NCBI GenBank assembly: GCA_003665825.1
Contig: QPFY01000001.1
Coordinates: forward strand, 241,001-305,000
Direction of reading: 5' to 3'
From: Microbotryum silenes-acaulis
Taxonomy: Eukaryota > Basidiomycota > Microbotryomycetes > Microbotryales > Microbotryaceae
Length of the DNA: 64,000 nt
Within the stretch, counting starts at the first letter, position 1. Each line of letters opens with the position of its first letter. Positions 1 through 13,289 of the stretch are shown piece after piece. The notes beneath the pieces were generated by a model, which was not told where the DNA came from, did no database searches, and was given only the letters and a program-made list of their open reading frames with translations. Both the position numbers and the translations under genes were made by a program.

Positions 1-1209
1 TCGCGGTTGGGGTCGCATAGGACGAAGGGGACGGGGGTGAGGCGGGGGAGGAGATGCGGCCGTCGGGGTGGTCGAACGACGAGTTGAGCAACGGTGGACT
101 TGAGCGCATCATCCCGCCAGCAGCGTCGATGCGCTCTCGAGCTCGACCGTCCTTTCTGGGGTGAGTTGGCAAACGAGGTGACTGTACCGGCCGGGTGATC
201 CGCCTAGAAGGTGCTCAGTGAGGTGGGAAGCGGCCAAAGAAGGCGCAGTGGACGATGGCGGTCCGGCGGGAGTCGGTCGTACGAGCGAGTCGTTGAGGCG
301 AGAGGACACAGATCAGAGCGAGCGTGGGACGAGAGGAGAGAGCCAAATCGAGTCGTACAAGGGTCGTGAAAGGAGTCGCAGTCAGAGTGATACGAGGGAA
401 GAGGGGAACAAAGTGATGACAAGGGTACTCGAGCCCGGAGATGGGGAAGGTGGAGCGCCAAAAGGGACGACGAGACGACCGACGAACCGCAGCGGAGATT
501 GGGATGACGAGCAAAGGAGCCAAAGGGGGAAGGCAACCCCAGCCTTACCCAAGCCGCTGCGTGCCCGAGCGCTTTTTGGCTAGAACGCCCACCAAAGCCA
601 GCGCAAACCCGATCGCGATCGGAAACGACTCGGCAAGCGCCCGACGCCCGACGCCCGCGGCATATAGCACAGTCGAACGCAGCATTCCCATATGTCCGAC
701 TCGAGCAAGGTTTACAGGTACAGATGCTTGTACAGCTCGGCGCGAGAAAAAAATCAGACCAAGATGTGGCTGGGGTTCGCCGGTCAGTCTCGGGGAGTGA
801 ACCGACCGGTTGGGATTTTCGCCGCTCGGTGAATCACTTGCCGTTGCGGACTCGCCTTTCGGGCATGTCTCATTCACAGCAGAGCGAAAGATAACGACCT
901 GCTCAATCGAGTCGGTTCTATTTTTGCCTTCTTGATCTCTCTCGAGGACTGGTGTTGGTGAGGTATAGGTGGATGAAAAAATTGAAGCAAAACACAAAAA
1001 ACAAAACAGTACACGGGGCACCCGAAGCCCCTCTCCTCGCTTCTGCCGTTCTCCTCCCCCTGGCCTGATCAACTTTCAAGATCGCTAGTTGTCCTCCATC
1101 TCGCACGACTCGAACATATCTTTGATCGACCAGCGTTTTTTTGTTGTGATAGTTGCTTTTACTTGGAAAAGTACCGGACGACTGAGCACCGCACCGGAGC
1201 GTGTGAGCG
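1..1209. other. Left-edge region without a firm gene
   Basis: No reading frame here shows family motifs or a convincing splice pattern. The first 550 bases are purine-rich on the plus strand. One short minus-strand frame (about 545-691) would encode a 48-aa basic peptide with a single hydrophobic helix; it is listed separately. The stretch from about 700 to 1209 is probably the 3' untranslated and downstream region of the Sec61 beta gene, which ends at 1210. Confidence 0.4.
545..691 (-). CDS. Candidate single-helix microprotein (48 aa), uncertain
   Basis: A minus-strand frame starting MGMLRSTVLYAAGVGRR and ending KKRSGTQRLG encodes a short basic N-terminus, one hydrophobic helix (SFPIAIGFALALVGVLA) and a basic tail. 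This layout is typical of small mitochondrial inner-membrane subunits or other tail-inserted microproteins. I recognise no family. It lies downstream of the Sec61 beta gene on the same strand and could be 3' UTR sequence that is open by chance. An upstream exon cannot be excluded. Confidence 0.2.
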   Translation of the reverse strand: MGMLRSTVLYAAGVGRRALAESFPIAIGFALALVGVLAKKRSGTQRLG

Positions 1210-2039
1210 TTAGTCCGGCTCGTTCCTGCTCGTGTCAAAGCCGAATAGAGACCCACATTTGGTGAAGAGATGCAGGAAGACGACGGAGAAGATGAAGACG
1301 ACAGCGAGCGAGAGGACAATGACCGGATCACTGTTGGATTGGAAGGCATTCACCAAATTCGATTGAAGGTCGTGTTGACGAGGGGAGTGAGAGATTCGAT
1401 GTGGGGAGGCAAGTAGATCAGAATCACTTCTCGTAGCGAGGACACAACCACACGATGCCGAAGAGTGTGGTGCAACTCAAATACCACTGGATATACTTGC
1501 GCACACGAATTCGCCACGTGATACGACCTCTGCTGCTTCGACGAGCGCCACACAGCGCTGCCGACCGCTTCCAAGGTTGCATACATCGCGGAGCACCCTT
1601 CCTCCCAAGTAGCCACCACCCGTGAATCTGTTGGTAGCACTCACACTTTCAACCCCGGGTTCTCGTCCTGGGTGTAGAGCTTCATCATCGTCGAACTGCT
1701 GCCTCCTGCGCCGGCAGCTCGGAGCGATTGCGGTGCATCGGCGTCCTTCTTTGTCGGCGAGAGCGCGGCCGCTCGTCGACTGTGGAATGTAGATTGAATA
1801 CAAGAGGAGGAGGGAATGCGAAGACAGAGCGCGCAGATCGGGTCAATTGACGGGTGTCCATACGGGTGGGTGCGAGTGTGCGTGCGTGGCAAGGGTACAC
1901 GTCCCTACGACCAGAGACACGGGGGCAACGTGTTCGACGACTTGGGCACCATGCACCACAAAAGGCGAGCTGGAACTGACCGAAGTTGGGGTCCAGTGGC
2001 TCCGGGAACCTTGACGGGTGATTTTGATGCGTCCGACAT
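1210..2039 (-). CDS. SBH1: Sec61 complex beta subunit
   Basis: Small tail-anchored subunit of the Sec61 protein-conducting channel in the ER membrane. Three exons on the minus strand: 2039-1981, 1779-1645 and 1330-1210, giving 104 aa. The first exon starts MSDASKSPVKVPG and ends at a GTCAGT donor. The second carries the conserved GGSSSTMMKLYTQDENPGLK motif. The third carries DPVIVLSLAVVFIFSVVFLH, the transmembrane tail anchor. The second junction splits a valine codon and restores the family signature LKVDPV, which makes the model firm. A short polar extension of about 15 residues follows the membrane helix; many homologues stop close to it. The 314-nt second intron is long for this window. 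Confidence 0.93.
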
Positions 2040-2373
2040 GATATTGGCTGCGAGGAAATACGTGGTCGAACGGTGAAGGGAGATGCGTCGCTGGCCAGAC
2101 TAAGGCCCGGCTAATTAATGCACTTGCAACGTTCAGCAACGTCCTGGCAGACTAGGGCAGACTGCCGCGCTGGACGACTGGGACGACAAAAAGCGCTCGA
2201 AAATTGAACGTAGATTCCAAGATTGACATTTCCCAAAGAAATCGACTTGCACACTTTACGATTCTCATTTAACACTACATTTGCGGGATGCCAGGACAAC
2301 ACTTCTTCCGACCAAACTATCGGCAGCACGAGCACGAGCTTGGCATCTGCAAGGGCCATTCATTCCCCCCTTC

Positions 2374-4332
2374 TCAGACACACCTCACTTCAATCTTGCC
2401 TCTTCCTCCAACCTTGACCCCCTTGTAGACGCTGTACGTCTCCCCTGTGACCTTGAGTCCAGCGATACGCAGCCCCGAAAATCCAGCCTCGGCGGAGGTG
2501 AACTCCACTGTGAACGCCGAGGTCCCTCTTGATTCACTCGGGCTGCACGATCAAGAGTGACAGAGTCGTGTGAGCAAAATGTAGTTGATTTGAATCGATA
2601 GCGAACAAGTGGCAAGAATTCACCTCATATATTGCCCCTGCAAGACTGCCGCCCGATCCGTCGCCGCCAATTCATCGACGGTCCACATCAATACCGAACC
2701 CTCTCCGTTCGGCAAGGTAACCACATTCCATCTCCCCGCTCCACCACCTTCAATATTTCCATTCGAGTCACGGTGGAATGGTCCGCCGGTGGCGTTGGCC
2801 GTCACACCATTCGCTCCCTTGCCCAGAGGGACTCGAACGACCAGGCGCGTGAGTGGCCGATTCGCCGCGGCACGTGAGGTCAAGGAGATCGTAAACGCGC
2901 CTCCTTGAGATCCATGGGTCACCGAAGAGGTGATTTGGATGGGGAGGATGGCTAGGGATGATGCTGCTGAGGAGGTGAGGCTCGATTTGGGGACCGGTGA
3001 CCCGACCCGGAAAGTCATGAGCGAAATGGCGCCGTCGGCTACGATGGCGGAAAGCAAAATAGATAGCCTCAGTACAACACGTCATGATCCCAAGAAATAG
3101 TTGTGACTACTTACGAGGTACGAATGAGACGACCTTGTCTTTCGTCCACCGACCGTACCGAACACTCGGATGGAAAGCAGCGTCTTCGATGTGACTCGGG
3201 TCTGTGAATGATAGCACCAAGTCGGGCATGCCCGATAGTCGGGAACGACATGCGACATTCCCCGTGATGCCACCGGAAACGATCTTGCCCGCTTTGTCGA
3301 GCACAAAGTCGAGCGCCTCGGTCACGTCAAAATCTGCTCAGGGACGGAACCAAATTCAGTCCTGCCATCGCGAAACTCGCTGGGGCGCAATCAGACCTGA
3401 GTAACGCACATATCTCATTTGAAGAGTACTTGATCCCAGTTCTCCGCCAAGGAAGCGGTGAAGCGAGCAATGCGTTGGCGGAAGATTGTGTCGCCACGGT
3501 TAAGCCGGCGACGTTCGCTGCGGTCGAAGCGACCTTGGCGAGCAGTTGCGAAGGTGGGACGACGAGTTCGCGCAGCTGGGCAGCCTCGGTCAACTGAGGA
3601 CGTTCTGCAGTGAGCATCTCTTCGAGCAGAGCCAAAACGATGTCGAAGTGATCCTGGGTGGGGAAGGAGAGTGATGAGCTCGGCACTGGCCTGGCTCGGC
3701 GATATTCGACTCACTTTGAGGCTGGCCTCTGTCACCGCACCGCCGATGTAGTTCTCCAAAACCTCGTGGAGTTGGTGAAGGAAGTGCAGTGGAATGATGG
3801 GGTCGACTGAGAGATTCCAGGGTGAAGCGAGACTGAGCGATGATTCATGCACGGGCGCGAAATGACTGAAGTGGACTCACCTTCCCTCGATATCGGAGCG
3901 ATGTATCTTAGACCGTTCCTCTCGATCTGGCAGACGACCGATCCACCCATCGTGGCCTGTCGCTTGGACGTACTCGCCCAAGGCTGCACCTCGATACCTT
4001 CATCGTCCTCAGCACTATCCTCGACCTGATCGTCGTCATCGTCGGACTCGGGCTCGGCCTCGTCGCCGCGTGTCCTCCCCGAGCGCCTCAAGGATACACC
4101 GGAGTTGAGATTGGGCACCCAAACGACCGAATCGGTGCTGGCTAGAGCGGCATCGATCGCGAGAGCGGCTCGAAGCGGTGAGGTGGTGAATTGAGTCGAC
4201 AGCACCCGACGGCTGAGGAGCGGCAAGCAGCACGTACAAGGAGTTAGTCAGAGGTGGTCAGCATCACAAAGACTATCAATCACACTCCAGGATCTGAACT
4301 CACCTTCCAGCCAGGATGGCGACGCCCTGCAT
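2374..4332 (-). CDS. APM3: AP-3 adaptor complex subunit mu
   Basis: Medium chain of the AP-3 adaptor, which sorts cargo from Golgi/endosomes to the vacuole. Seven exons: 4332-4304, 4212-3881, 3806-3715, 3653-3410, 3333-3115, 3038-2624, 2542-2374, all phase-consistent, 499 aa. The N-terminal longin-like part includes FLHQLHEVLENYIGGAVTEA and LALLEEMLTAERPQL. PLPWRRTGIKYSSNEIYFDV marks the entry to the mu homology domain, followed by SRLSGMPDLVLSF, AAFHPSVRYGRW and VSFVPPDGAISLMTFRV. The protein ends YKGVKVGGRGKIEVRCV, as AP-3 mu chains do. The 29-nt first exon (MQGVAILAG) is the least certain piece. Residues about 45-75 form a strongly acidic insert (ESDDDDDQVEDSAEDDEG) within the longin region, probably a disordered loop. 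Confidence 0.92.
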
Positions 4333-4737
4333 CCTGCGAGCGGTGAGGGATCGAGTCGATTGGGCAGGCTCAGAGCACGTGAGTCCTGGCAGCGGGAGGA
4401 GTTACGTGTCCGTCGAGTGGTCGACGGAACGTCATCGCCGCGCTTGGGCTGGCCGCTCTTGCAACCTATTGGACCTTCAAGTGCATCAATCTCTCACTGA
4501 CACTACTGTTTCGCATTGTTTCTTCGTGAGTTTTCACATGTCTTTCTAGAAGGAACAAATCCTGGTGGTTTCGGGGTCTCGAGGATTCAGCGCAATGAGG
4601 CGACAGTAGTGTCTACATTGCCAGCAGGGAGAAGAAAGGATGATGATGTGCTATTAAAACAACTACGGAACGAATGAACAGAAAAGGCGAGTAAAAGACG
4701 ACCAAGCAAGGCAGCCTGGTCGAAACCGAGAGAAACT
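4333..4737. other. Intergenic, APM3 5' side / H3 3' side
   Basis: About 400 bases between the APM3 start and the histone H3 stop. Nothing coding is supported. It should hold the APM3 promoter and 5' UTR and the H3 3' UTR. Confidence 0.5.
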
Positions 4738-5720
<983 letters not shown>

Positions 5721-7826
5721 GGTGAGGGATGTGAGGGGGAGGAAGGAAAGAGTCGTACAGGCGGAGACAGCGAGGGTGAACGTGGTGGCAGAGCGAAGAA
5801 AAAAACGGGCACACAGCCGTGGCTGGTTTCGAACGCTTTGAGCGTTCGTAAGCCCTGTTTGACGCCATTCGGGGGTGGCACCTAACTCGAGGCAAGTCAG
5901 CGGCGGCAGTTGCTTGCAGTTCCGAGAGCTGAGCAGCGATGTCGAAAGTCGACGGGAAGGCAGCGCGCGAGCAAACCGTCTAGTCGGTCGCGCGCGTAGG
6001 ATCGAAGCCGGCTAGGCGAGCTCGAGGCGGGAGGCCAGCCGTGTGCGCCCACTGCCAGGCATAGGCCGGCGTTGAGGCGAGCTCGGTACTTTTCATCGGT
6101 GGTCCAGTGCGATAACACTCCAAAGGCGCAGGCAGATGTCGACAAAGCTTTGAATCACTCGAGCTTTTATCTAAAAGGAGAGCTAGGACTAATCTTTGTG
6201 TTGTCGTTTGCGGTCAGGGAAGCCCAACGAGTCGAGCCAGCTCATGATCAGGTTAGTAAGCCTTCCTCGACCCAAACGGCGCAAGTCGATGCGTCTCGTC
6301 GGAGGTGACGTTGCGCAAGGTTTTGGCACTGCAGCGCCTTAAAAAGTCTTTCTGGGCATTTTTGACGGGTCAAACTGTCGGTCAGAGCTCTGTTGAGGAC
6401 CGTTAGGCCATTTTTCGTAGGATCTTATTATATTTTTTCTTTTCTTGTCTTTTTTCTTTTGGTGGATTTCAATAGCAGTGTAATGCCTAGAACCTTTGGA
6501 AAGTCGGAGGGAATGCAGTTAATCACACTGGCTAGGCCAGTAGTGTAGGACTCATCGACCCTGAATCAAAATACAAGGCGACCCTTAGACTCCTGAATTG
6601 ACGCCCGGAGCTCCACGAATGTTTTCTCTCTCTCTTCCTTTCTGGTGGCTCAGATGTTGACAAGAATTTGGGCCACACTCCCTTTCTACTTTTCCGGCTT
6701 TTGGACCCGAGTTGGTTGCGTTGGATTGGCAAGAAGGATCGCTCTTTGGGTCAAGATTCTCGCGACACGGCGAGCCTCGTTCGGGATTTTTGTTTGGATC
6801 GTTCACTCGGCTCGACGGCTCAATAGCCAGCGCCCGAGACTCAGCCAACGGAGGACTTCTGGCGCTGTCGGGGTGACGACTAGCTGGGGCTTGGCTGCGG
6901 CCTGTTAGTCCCTGGGGACCTCTATCTCTGGCTTCGACCCCTCCGTTGGCCCCTCGGGTGTGTTCTCCCCCCCCCCTCCCCCTCCCCTTTGTTTTAGTAT
7001 TCCTGCTTCTCCGTGTTTCTGATCGTGGTTTTTGTATATGTCCCTCTTCTTTCTATGTGCTCTCCGTTTATCGCATATCTTCGCTCTCGATCCTGGGATG
7101 TGAAGCGGCAGCAGACTCACCGCCCGTTGGAGTCCGAGTTAGGTGCTCGGCGGGTTTTGATCTGCGCGGCGCCCTTTGCGCGCAGGCCATCTGCTTGTCG
7201 TCACTGCTTAGAACCTCTTTTAGCTCTTTTTGTAGCGGTCCCAGCCAACCCGAAGGATTGCAATTTATGAGCCCCAGTAAAACAAAACAAAAAACGAATG
7301 CCGATTCGGTGATCGGTTCCAAAGGATCCGACGAGAACCGTTGGCGGCGAGAGCTTCCAGATCGAGTGGAAGAAGAGGAGACCCGTCGAACAACCGCTTC
7401 GGCTGATCTTCGCACAGCGCTTGGACTTTCGACTCGATGGTTCGCTTACCACCCGTTCAACCGAAATTGTAGGGTTTAATCAACAGCTTGCCATTTTGAG
7501 AGCTCGGATCGATGTTCACTGCATTCTTTGTGAAGTCGTCAGCTGGCAGAGCTCAGAGTGGGCCGACGTTGAGATCTGAGATCTGAGATCTGAGAAGGAG
7601 CGCGCAGCGTGGTTCGATCGCTGGCTTGGACCTGCTTGGACGAGCTAGGCCGAGCTTGGTGGACGCTCAGCTGATCTGCTGCCGTCGCGACTTCTTTGGG
7701 TCTTCTCTGCTCCACCCCATCTCCCCCACCACCCCTGGTTGTTGCGGACCGGTCCCTCTTCAACATAATTGCATACGTTGATTTATTTGGCCTGATCGTG
7801 GTCTCGTTTCGGCGGCGGTCATCATC
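5721..7826. other. Divergent intergenic region between histone H3 and HMG-CoA reductase
   Basis: About 2.1 kb between two divergently transcribed genes. No frame has family motifs or protein-like composition. It contains T/C-rich tracts near 6425-6465 and 6965-6995 (including a C run) and a short ATCTGAG-type tandem repeat at about 7573-7600. It probably holds both promoters and long 5' UTRs. I could not define individual control sites. Confidence 0.5.
7573..7602. repeat. Short tandem repeat upstream of HMG-CoA reductase
   Basis: About three head-to-tail copies of a 9-mer containing GATCTGAGA lie about 225-255 bases upstream of the HMG-CoA reductase start codon. It could be a simple-sequence tract or a multimerised binding site; nothing decides between these. 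Confidence 0.6.
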
Positions 7827-10800
7827 ATGGTCTTTGCTACTTCGCCGTCGTCGTTCTCGTCGCTGCGCCCGCCGTTGCTCCGACTCGCACGACTGGGTGC
7901 GACGTTTCCGATCGAGGTGATCGTCACCGTCTTCTGCGCCGTCACGCTCGTCTACTTTCAGCTTTTAAAGGTCGGTCAACCTCACTTGAAGGTCTCATTT
8001 TGAGTATCATGCGTCGCAGAATCTTGATCGCCTGTCCCAGCGAGGCACGACTGATCGTGCGCTGGGGCCATGCGAGGAGGGATCACTAGCGGGTCGATCC
8101 GCCTCGCAGTGCGGATGCGGATGCGGGGGCGATACCTCGACTACAGGCCGCACAGGCGAGCTTGTTCAGTGGCAAACATGTCAGCACCTGCTGTTGGTAT
8201 CCTCGTCCCCCGGAATGAGCTTGACAGCTGTGTCGGATCTGAGCTGATCGCGTCAAGCTGCGCTGGTCGTCCCGCCTTGACGCGACACTGTTGGGTCCGT
8301 TTTCTCGTCGAGGGCCCGTGCACCATGTATGAACGCGCATCTCGAGCTCACAAGCTCAGAATCGATGATCGAAGCACTGCCTCAAGGGTTGAGCGTACAT
8401 CGGTCGCCTCTGATGTGCCTTGCCTCATGGGTTTCTTTGCTCGTCCGAGATCTTCCTCGTCTGGACCCGTCGCGTCGATCGCTCCGCGGGAGGGTGAGAT
8501 GCTCCCAGCTCCGACCGCAGATGCCACACTCTCCTAGACCAGCCTCAACTCGTTCCGAAAGGTTGCACATCGTCTCTCGAGCTCAAGCGCTGACTCAGCC
8601 CATGGGTGTGTCTGGATCCTTCCCATTTTCCCCCTGCCCAGGTCGTTCGCACGTCCGACTTCCTCAATGATGAGTTCGACCGACCCCTTGGCGACAATCA
8701 ATACCCGACGATCTTCTATGACCCGGCATCGCACCTCTGGTCACCCTCAATCGCAAACTCGGCCGCTCCCGTTGGGTCTGTCGAGCTCTATCTCAAGCAA
8801 CTCGTCGTCGAGGTCCCGTTGGGGTTGGACATCGTCCGCTCGATCGAGATTAAGGACACGCTCGACAACGCCACCCGCGTCGCCCTGGAAGGCGTCGACT
8901 GCTACAAGATTGGCAATGGGGACTGCTGGATGGTCGAGACTCAACCCAGCCTGAATCGTACCGCCCGGTCCCTCGCCTTTGCCTCGGCCGCCGCGTCGCG
9001 AGACTTTTCGCTGAACTTTGTCAAACTGCCCTTGTCGTCGCCGACACTCGATGTCGAAGCCCGCAAGACGCGCAAGGCTCGCATCTACACCAGCTTCCTC
9101 GGTCGCGGCGGGTCCAAGGACGATAGTGCCCAGCCCGAGGAGCTGCTCGTCGAGGAGAGAAGCGAACGCAGCCTCGAGGAGATGCAAAGCGTCAAGTGGA
9201 TGATTTTCGCTGTCCGAGCATTCGTCATGCGTTTCTATGGTCTCGCCAAGGTACTTTCGATCAAGCTGTGCTCCTACTCCTTCCTGGTGTATCCGGGACC
9301 TGAGCTGACCTTGCCCTGACTTGCTTGACCCGCGTTTAGAAAGCGGACTCGGCCGACATCTTCGTCATGCTCATCGCTTACCTACTGATGCACTCGACGT
9401 TCGTGTCGCTCTTCCTGAACATGCGTCGATTGACGCTATCGCTCCGACCTCAGTCTCGATCCCTGGGAATGTGGCTCGCCAGCTGCGCCCTCGTCTCGTC
9501 GTGCCTCGCCTTCATGTTCTCCCTTCTGCTCGCTTCTTATCTCGAGATCACCGTCAACCCCGTGCTGTTAGGCGAAGCTTTGCCTTTCCTCGTCATTACC
9601 GTAGGATTCGAGAAGCCATTCGTACTCACTCGCGCTGTCTTCTCGAACCCCGCAATCGGTCCCGGGGCCGGCTTCTCTGGGAGTGCCCGAGGCAGTGTCT
9701 CACCGTCTTGCGACCCTCTTGGCGCCTCGCACGTTCGCGATTCGTCTTCTACGAACAGCTTGAACGGGCCCTCTCGCTTTGGTTTTCGATTCGCCCCTCC
9801 GATCCCTGCTCGTGAAATTGTCCTTGCGGCTGTGTCGAAGCACGGCATCGCCATTGTCCGGGATTATGCGATCGAGTGCGCCGTGCTCGTCATTGGCGCC
9901 ATGAGCGGAGTCGCTGGTCTCAAAGAATTCTGTCAACTTGCCGCCTTGATCCTCGTCTTTGATTGCATCATGCTCATGGGCTTCTACGTCGCCATCCTCA
10001 CCATCATGGTCGAGGTGCACCGCATCAAGGTCATGCGCCTGCTGCAAAGGACGGACTCATCGGCTGATCTGGCTCGCTTGCTCGACGACCCGACGACGGG
10101 TTTGGAAGAGGATGCGCCAGGCTCGGGATCCGAAGACGATGAACCCACGGTACAACTTACGCTCCGCGATAGGGTCGTCAAGCTCGCAACCGGCACCGCA
10201 CCTGGCCACAAGGCAAACGCCAACAGCCCGACTGCCCGACTGAAGGTTCTGCTCATCGCCGCCTTCCTCATACTTCACTCGCTGAACCTGGTCACCACCC
10301 TCACAACCCAGACCGCCTTCAAGCGCCACACCGACAACAACTCGCTTCCTAGCGTGGCTCTTGCCGTCGACACGAGCTCGCCTTCGCTCAGTGCGGCCCT
10401 CGCCCAGCTCGTCAATGCCCACGACCGCCAGACGGCTTTGCTCGTCCACCTTGCGCCTCCTCTCCAGTACCGAGCGATCGATCCTTCTGCAGCAGCTGCC
10501 AAATCATCGAAACCTGTCGACGCCACCGTCACGGGCCATCTAGCTAGCTTTGACAAGTTCATGTCTCGTTGGACCAAGCTTGTCGGAGACCCCATTCTCT
10601 CGAAGTGGATCGTCATTGCCCTCGGTATCTCCGTCTTCCTCAATGGTTACCTCCTCAAGGGCATTGCGAGCGGCTCCAATAGCGGCTTCGCTTCTGGCTC
10701 CGCTGCCGAAGCAGCGGCCCGCATTCTGTTAGCCGGTGTGAGCGGCAGTGCCATCGATGAAGACGATTCGGGATCGATAAGCACGACCGAAGCCAAGCTA

Positions 10801-12788
10801 CGACGCAGCATTAGCCAACTTGCGGTCGAGCTGCAGAACGAGTGGACCCCGACCGACGCCGCTGCCATGACCCGCCAGCATGTTCGATCCGAGCAATACG
10901 CCCAGGCCCAGGCTGAGCAGGCGCCGCCTTCAGTCGTCAAAGTGTCGTCCAAGAAGGCCAAGGACGATCTCGACGGTTCAGACAGCTCCGAAGGCTCTCC
11001 CCCTCCTTCGCCCATTTTTGTGAGGACCAAGAGCCGCAAAACGCCCAAGAGCTCAATTAACGCTGCCGCTGTGGTCGAGAACGGCATGACATCGGTCTCG
11101 GCGGACAACGCTGGTGGAATGCTTGCTGCTCCCTCTGACAACGGCTCGACCCGCACAATCCGCCTGTCGCCTTCGACCGTTGCTCTCGTCAAGCAAGGCT
11201 CGGTCCCCGACACGCCCCGTGACCTCGAGACATGCGCCAAAATCTTTGACAACGGAGCCGGCGCACTGCTGCTCAACGACGAGGAAATCATCATGCTCGT
11301 CCAAAAAGGCAAAGTGGCCGCCTACGCGTTGGAGAAGCTGCTGAAGGACTACGAGCGCTCGGTCGCCATCCGTCGAGCTCTCATCTCCCGCGCTTCGGCT
11401 CGCAAGACGCTCGAGAGCTCCGATCTGCCTTACACCAACTTTGACTACTCTCGAGTCATGGGGCAATGCTGTGAGAACGTGGTCGGTTTCATGCCGATCC
11501 CTGTCGGTATCGCAGGTCCTCTACGAGTTGATGGTGTAGCCATTCCTATCCCCATGGCCACCACTGAGGGTGCACTCGTTGCCTCGACCTCTCGCGGATG
11601 CAAAGCCTTGAACGTCAATGGTGGTGTCACGACAGTCGTTACACAAGACGCGATGACCCGTGGTCCGGCATTGACGTTCCCCTCCGTGACGATGTGCGCC
11701 TCTGCCAAGCTCTGGATCGACTCGGACGAGGGGTCCAAGATCATGAAGTCTTCGTTCAACTCCACGTCGCGCTTCGCGCGACTCATCTCGCTCAAGACGG
11801 CGATGGCAGGGCGAACGCTTTTTGTTCGTTTCGCAACGCAGACGGGTGACGCGATGGGCATGAACATGATCTCCAAGGGGACAGAACGAGCACTCGACAC
11901 GATGCAGACCGACTACTTCCCCGAGATGCGCATCGCTTCCTTGTCGGGCAACTACTGCACAGACAAGAAGCCCGCTGCGATCAACTGGATCGAGGGCCGA
12001 GGCAAGTCCGTCGTGGCCGAGGGTATCATTCCTGGAGAGGCGGTCAAGTCGATCCTCAAGACGACCGTCAAGGACCTCGTCTCGCTCAACATCACCAAGA
12101 ACTTGATCGGCAGTGCGATGGCCGGTTCGATCGGTGGCAACAACGCCCATGCGGCCAACATCTTGACGGCAATTTACCTCGCCACGGGGCAAGACCCGGC
12201 GCAAAACGTGGAGAGTTCCAACTGCATGACGTTGATGGAGGCGATCAACGATGGCGAGGATCTCTTGGTTTCGTGCAGTATGCCGTCGATCGAGGTCGGC
12301 ACCGTTGGAGGTGGAACAAGTGAGTTGCAAAGTGCTTTTCTTCTCGACTTATTCCGGTTTGGAGTACTGATTCGACACTGGATTCGTAAACAGTCTTGTT
12401 ACCGCAGGGCGCGATGTTGGACCTGCTCGGCGTGCGAGGGCCGCACCCGACAAACCCAGGCGAGAACGCGCAGCGACTGGCGCGGATCATCTGCGCCTCG
12501 GTGCTCGCAGGAGAAATCTCGCTCATGGCCGCTTTAGCTGCGGGTTCGCTCGTCAAGTCCCATTTGGCATTGAACCGATCCGTCCCTGGAACACCGGCAA
12601 TCCAGTCGAGAAGCTCGACCCCTCTGCCGCACCTGAAACCACCAGCGATCGTCAATGCGGTCGGTCGGTCGACCCTCTCCCCGAGTACAGTGAGTTCCCT
12701 GCCTCAATGTGGCGTTCTCGAGCAAGAACTGTATTACTGACGGAGTTACGCCTCTTTGCAGCGTATTCACCCTACTCCCAAGAGCTAG
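7827..12788 (+). CDS. HMG1: 3-hydroxy-3-methylglutaryl-CoA reductase
   Basis: ER-membrane NADPH-dependent enzyme making mevalonate, the controlling step of sterol and isoprenoid (including carotenoid) synthesis. Exons: 7827-7970, 8642-9250, 9340-12319, 12394-12689, 12762-12788; 1351 aa. The N-terminus has a first membrane helix ([17 protein letters not shown]). A sterol-sensing-domain-like block of helices starts near residue 255 ([16 protein letters not shown]). A long low-complexity linker covers about residues 650-850. The catalytic domain follows (about 870-1310) with [68 protein letters not shown] and LVKSH. The [18 protein letters not shown] block is rebuilt across intron 3. A serine six residues after the catalytic histidine (HLALNRS) matches the AMPK-regulated site of animal enzymes. 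The first intron is long (671 nt) with a weak GTCGGT donor, so exon 1 is the least certain. Confidence 0.95.
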
Positions 12789-13289
12789 TTTGCCGGAAGC
12801 CTTTTCCGCTACATTCCTCATTTCCTGCTTCGTTTCGACTGTCCCCCACCTTACATGTAGGATCTGCTCTCTAATATTCCCAATGAAACCCCTGCTTTTA
12901 TCATCGTCTTTATCTCCTTGCTGGCGTGTTCTACTCTAGTACATAAGTGCCCTTTTTGGGGTCTGCTTTTTCTCGGCTGAAAGATAAGGTCTTGTTTGTT
13001 GCCGAGGGCTCTCTTTCCCCCTTTGCTCCTCTTTCCTAGTTCTTTGTGTTGAAGAAATCAAATGACCTACTTGTCTCACTACATTTCCTTATCTCGGTTT
13101 AAGCTTTTTATTCTCCTCGTAAAGTTAAGATGAACGAGGAAGTTTTCTTCCGAATGAAGTTCGTCATTCACGCTCCCCCCCCCCCCCCCGGTGGCGACAC
13201 GAGCACCCCATCACTCGCTCTCTTACTCTTGCGTCTCACTGCCTATCCCTACGCGCACAGACGCAGCGACCCACTCCTTAGTGTCCACC
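12789..13289. other. Intergenic, HMG1 3' side / TFG2 promoter
   Basis: T-rich sequence following the HMG1 stop, typical of a 3' UTR, then a C run (about 13178-13190) 100 bases upstream of the TFG2 start. No gene is seen. Confidence 0.5.

Noticed and set aside
6946..7479. A 177-aa plus-strand frame in the H3-HMG1 intergenic region
   Set aside because: Starts in a C-rich tract, has no protein-like pattern or splice context, and overlaps similarly open frames on both strands.
11521..12330. A 269-aa minus-strand frame over the HMG-CoA reductase catalytic domain
   Set aside because: Antisense shadow; its sequence has no family features.
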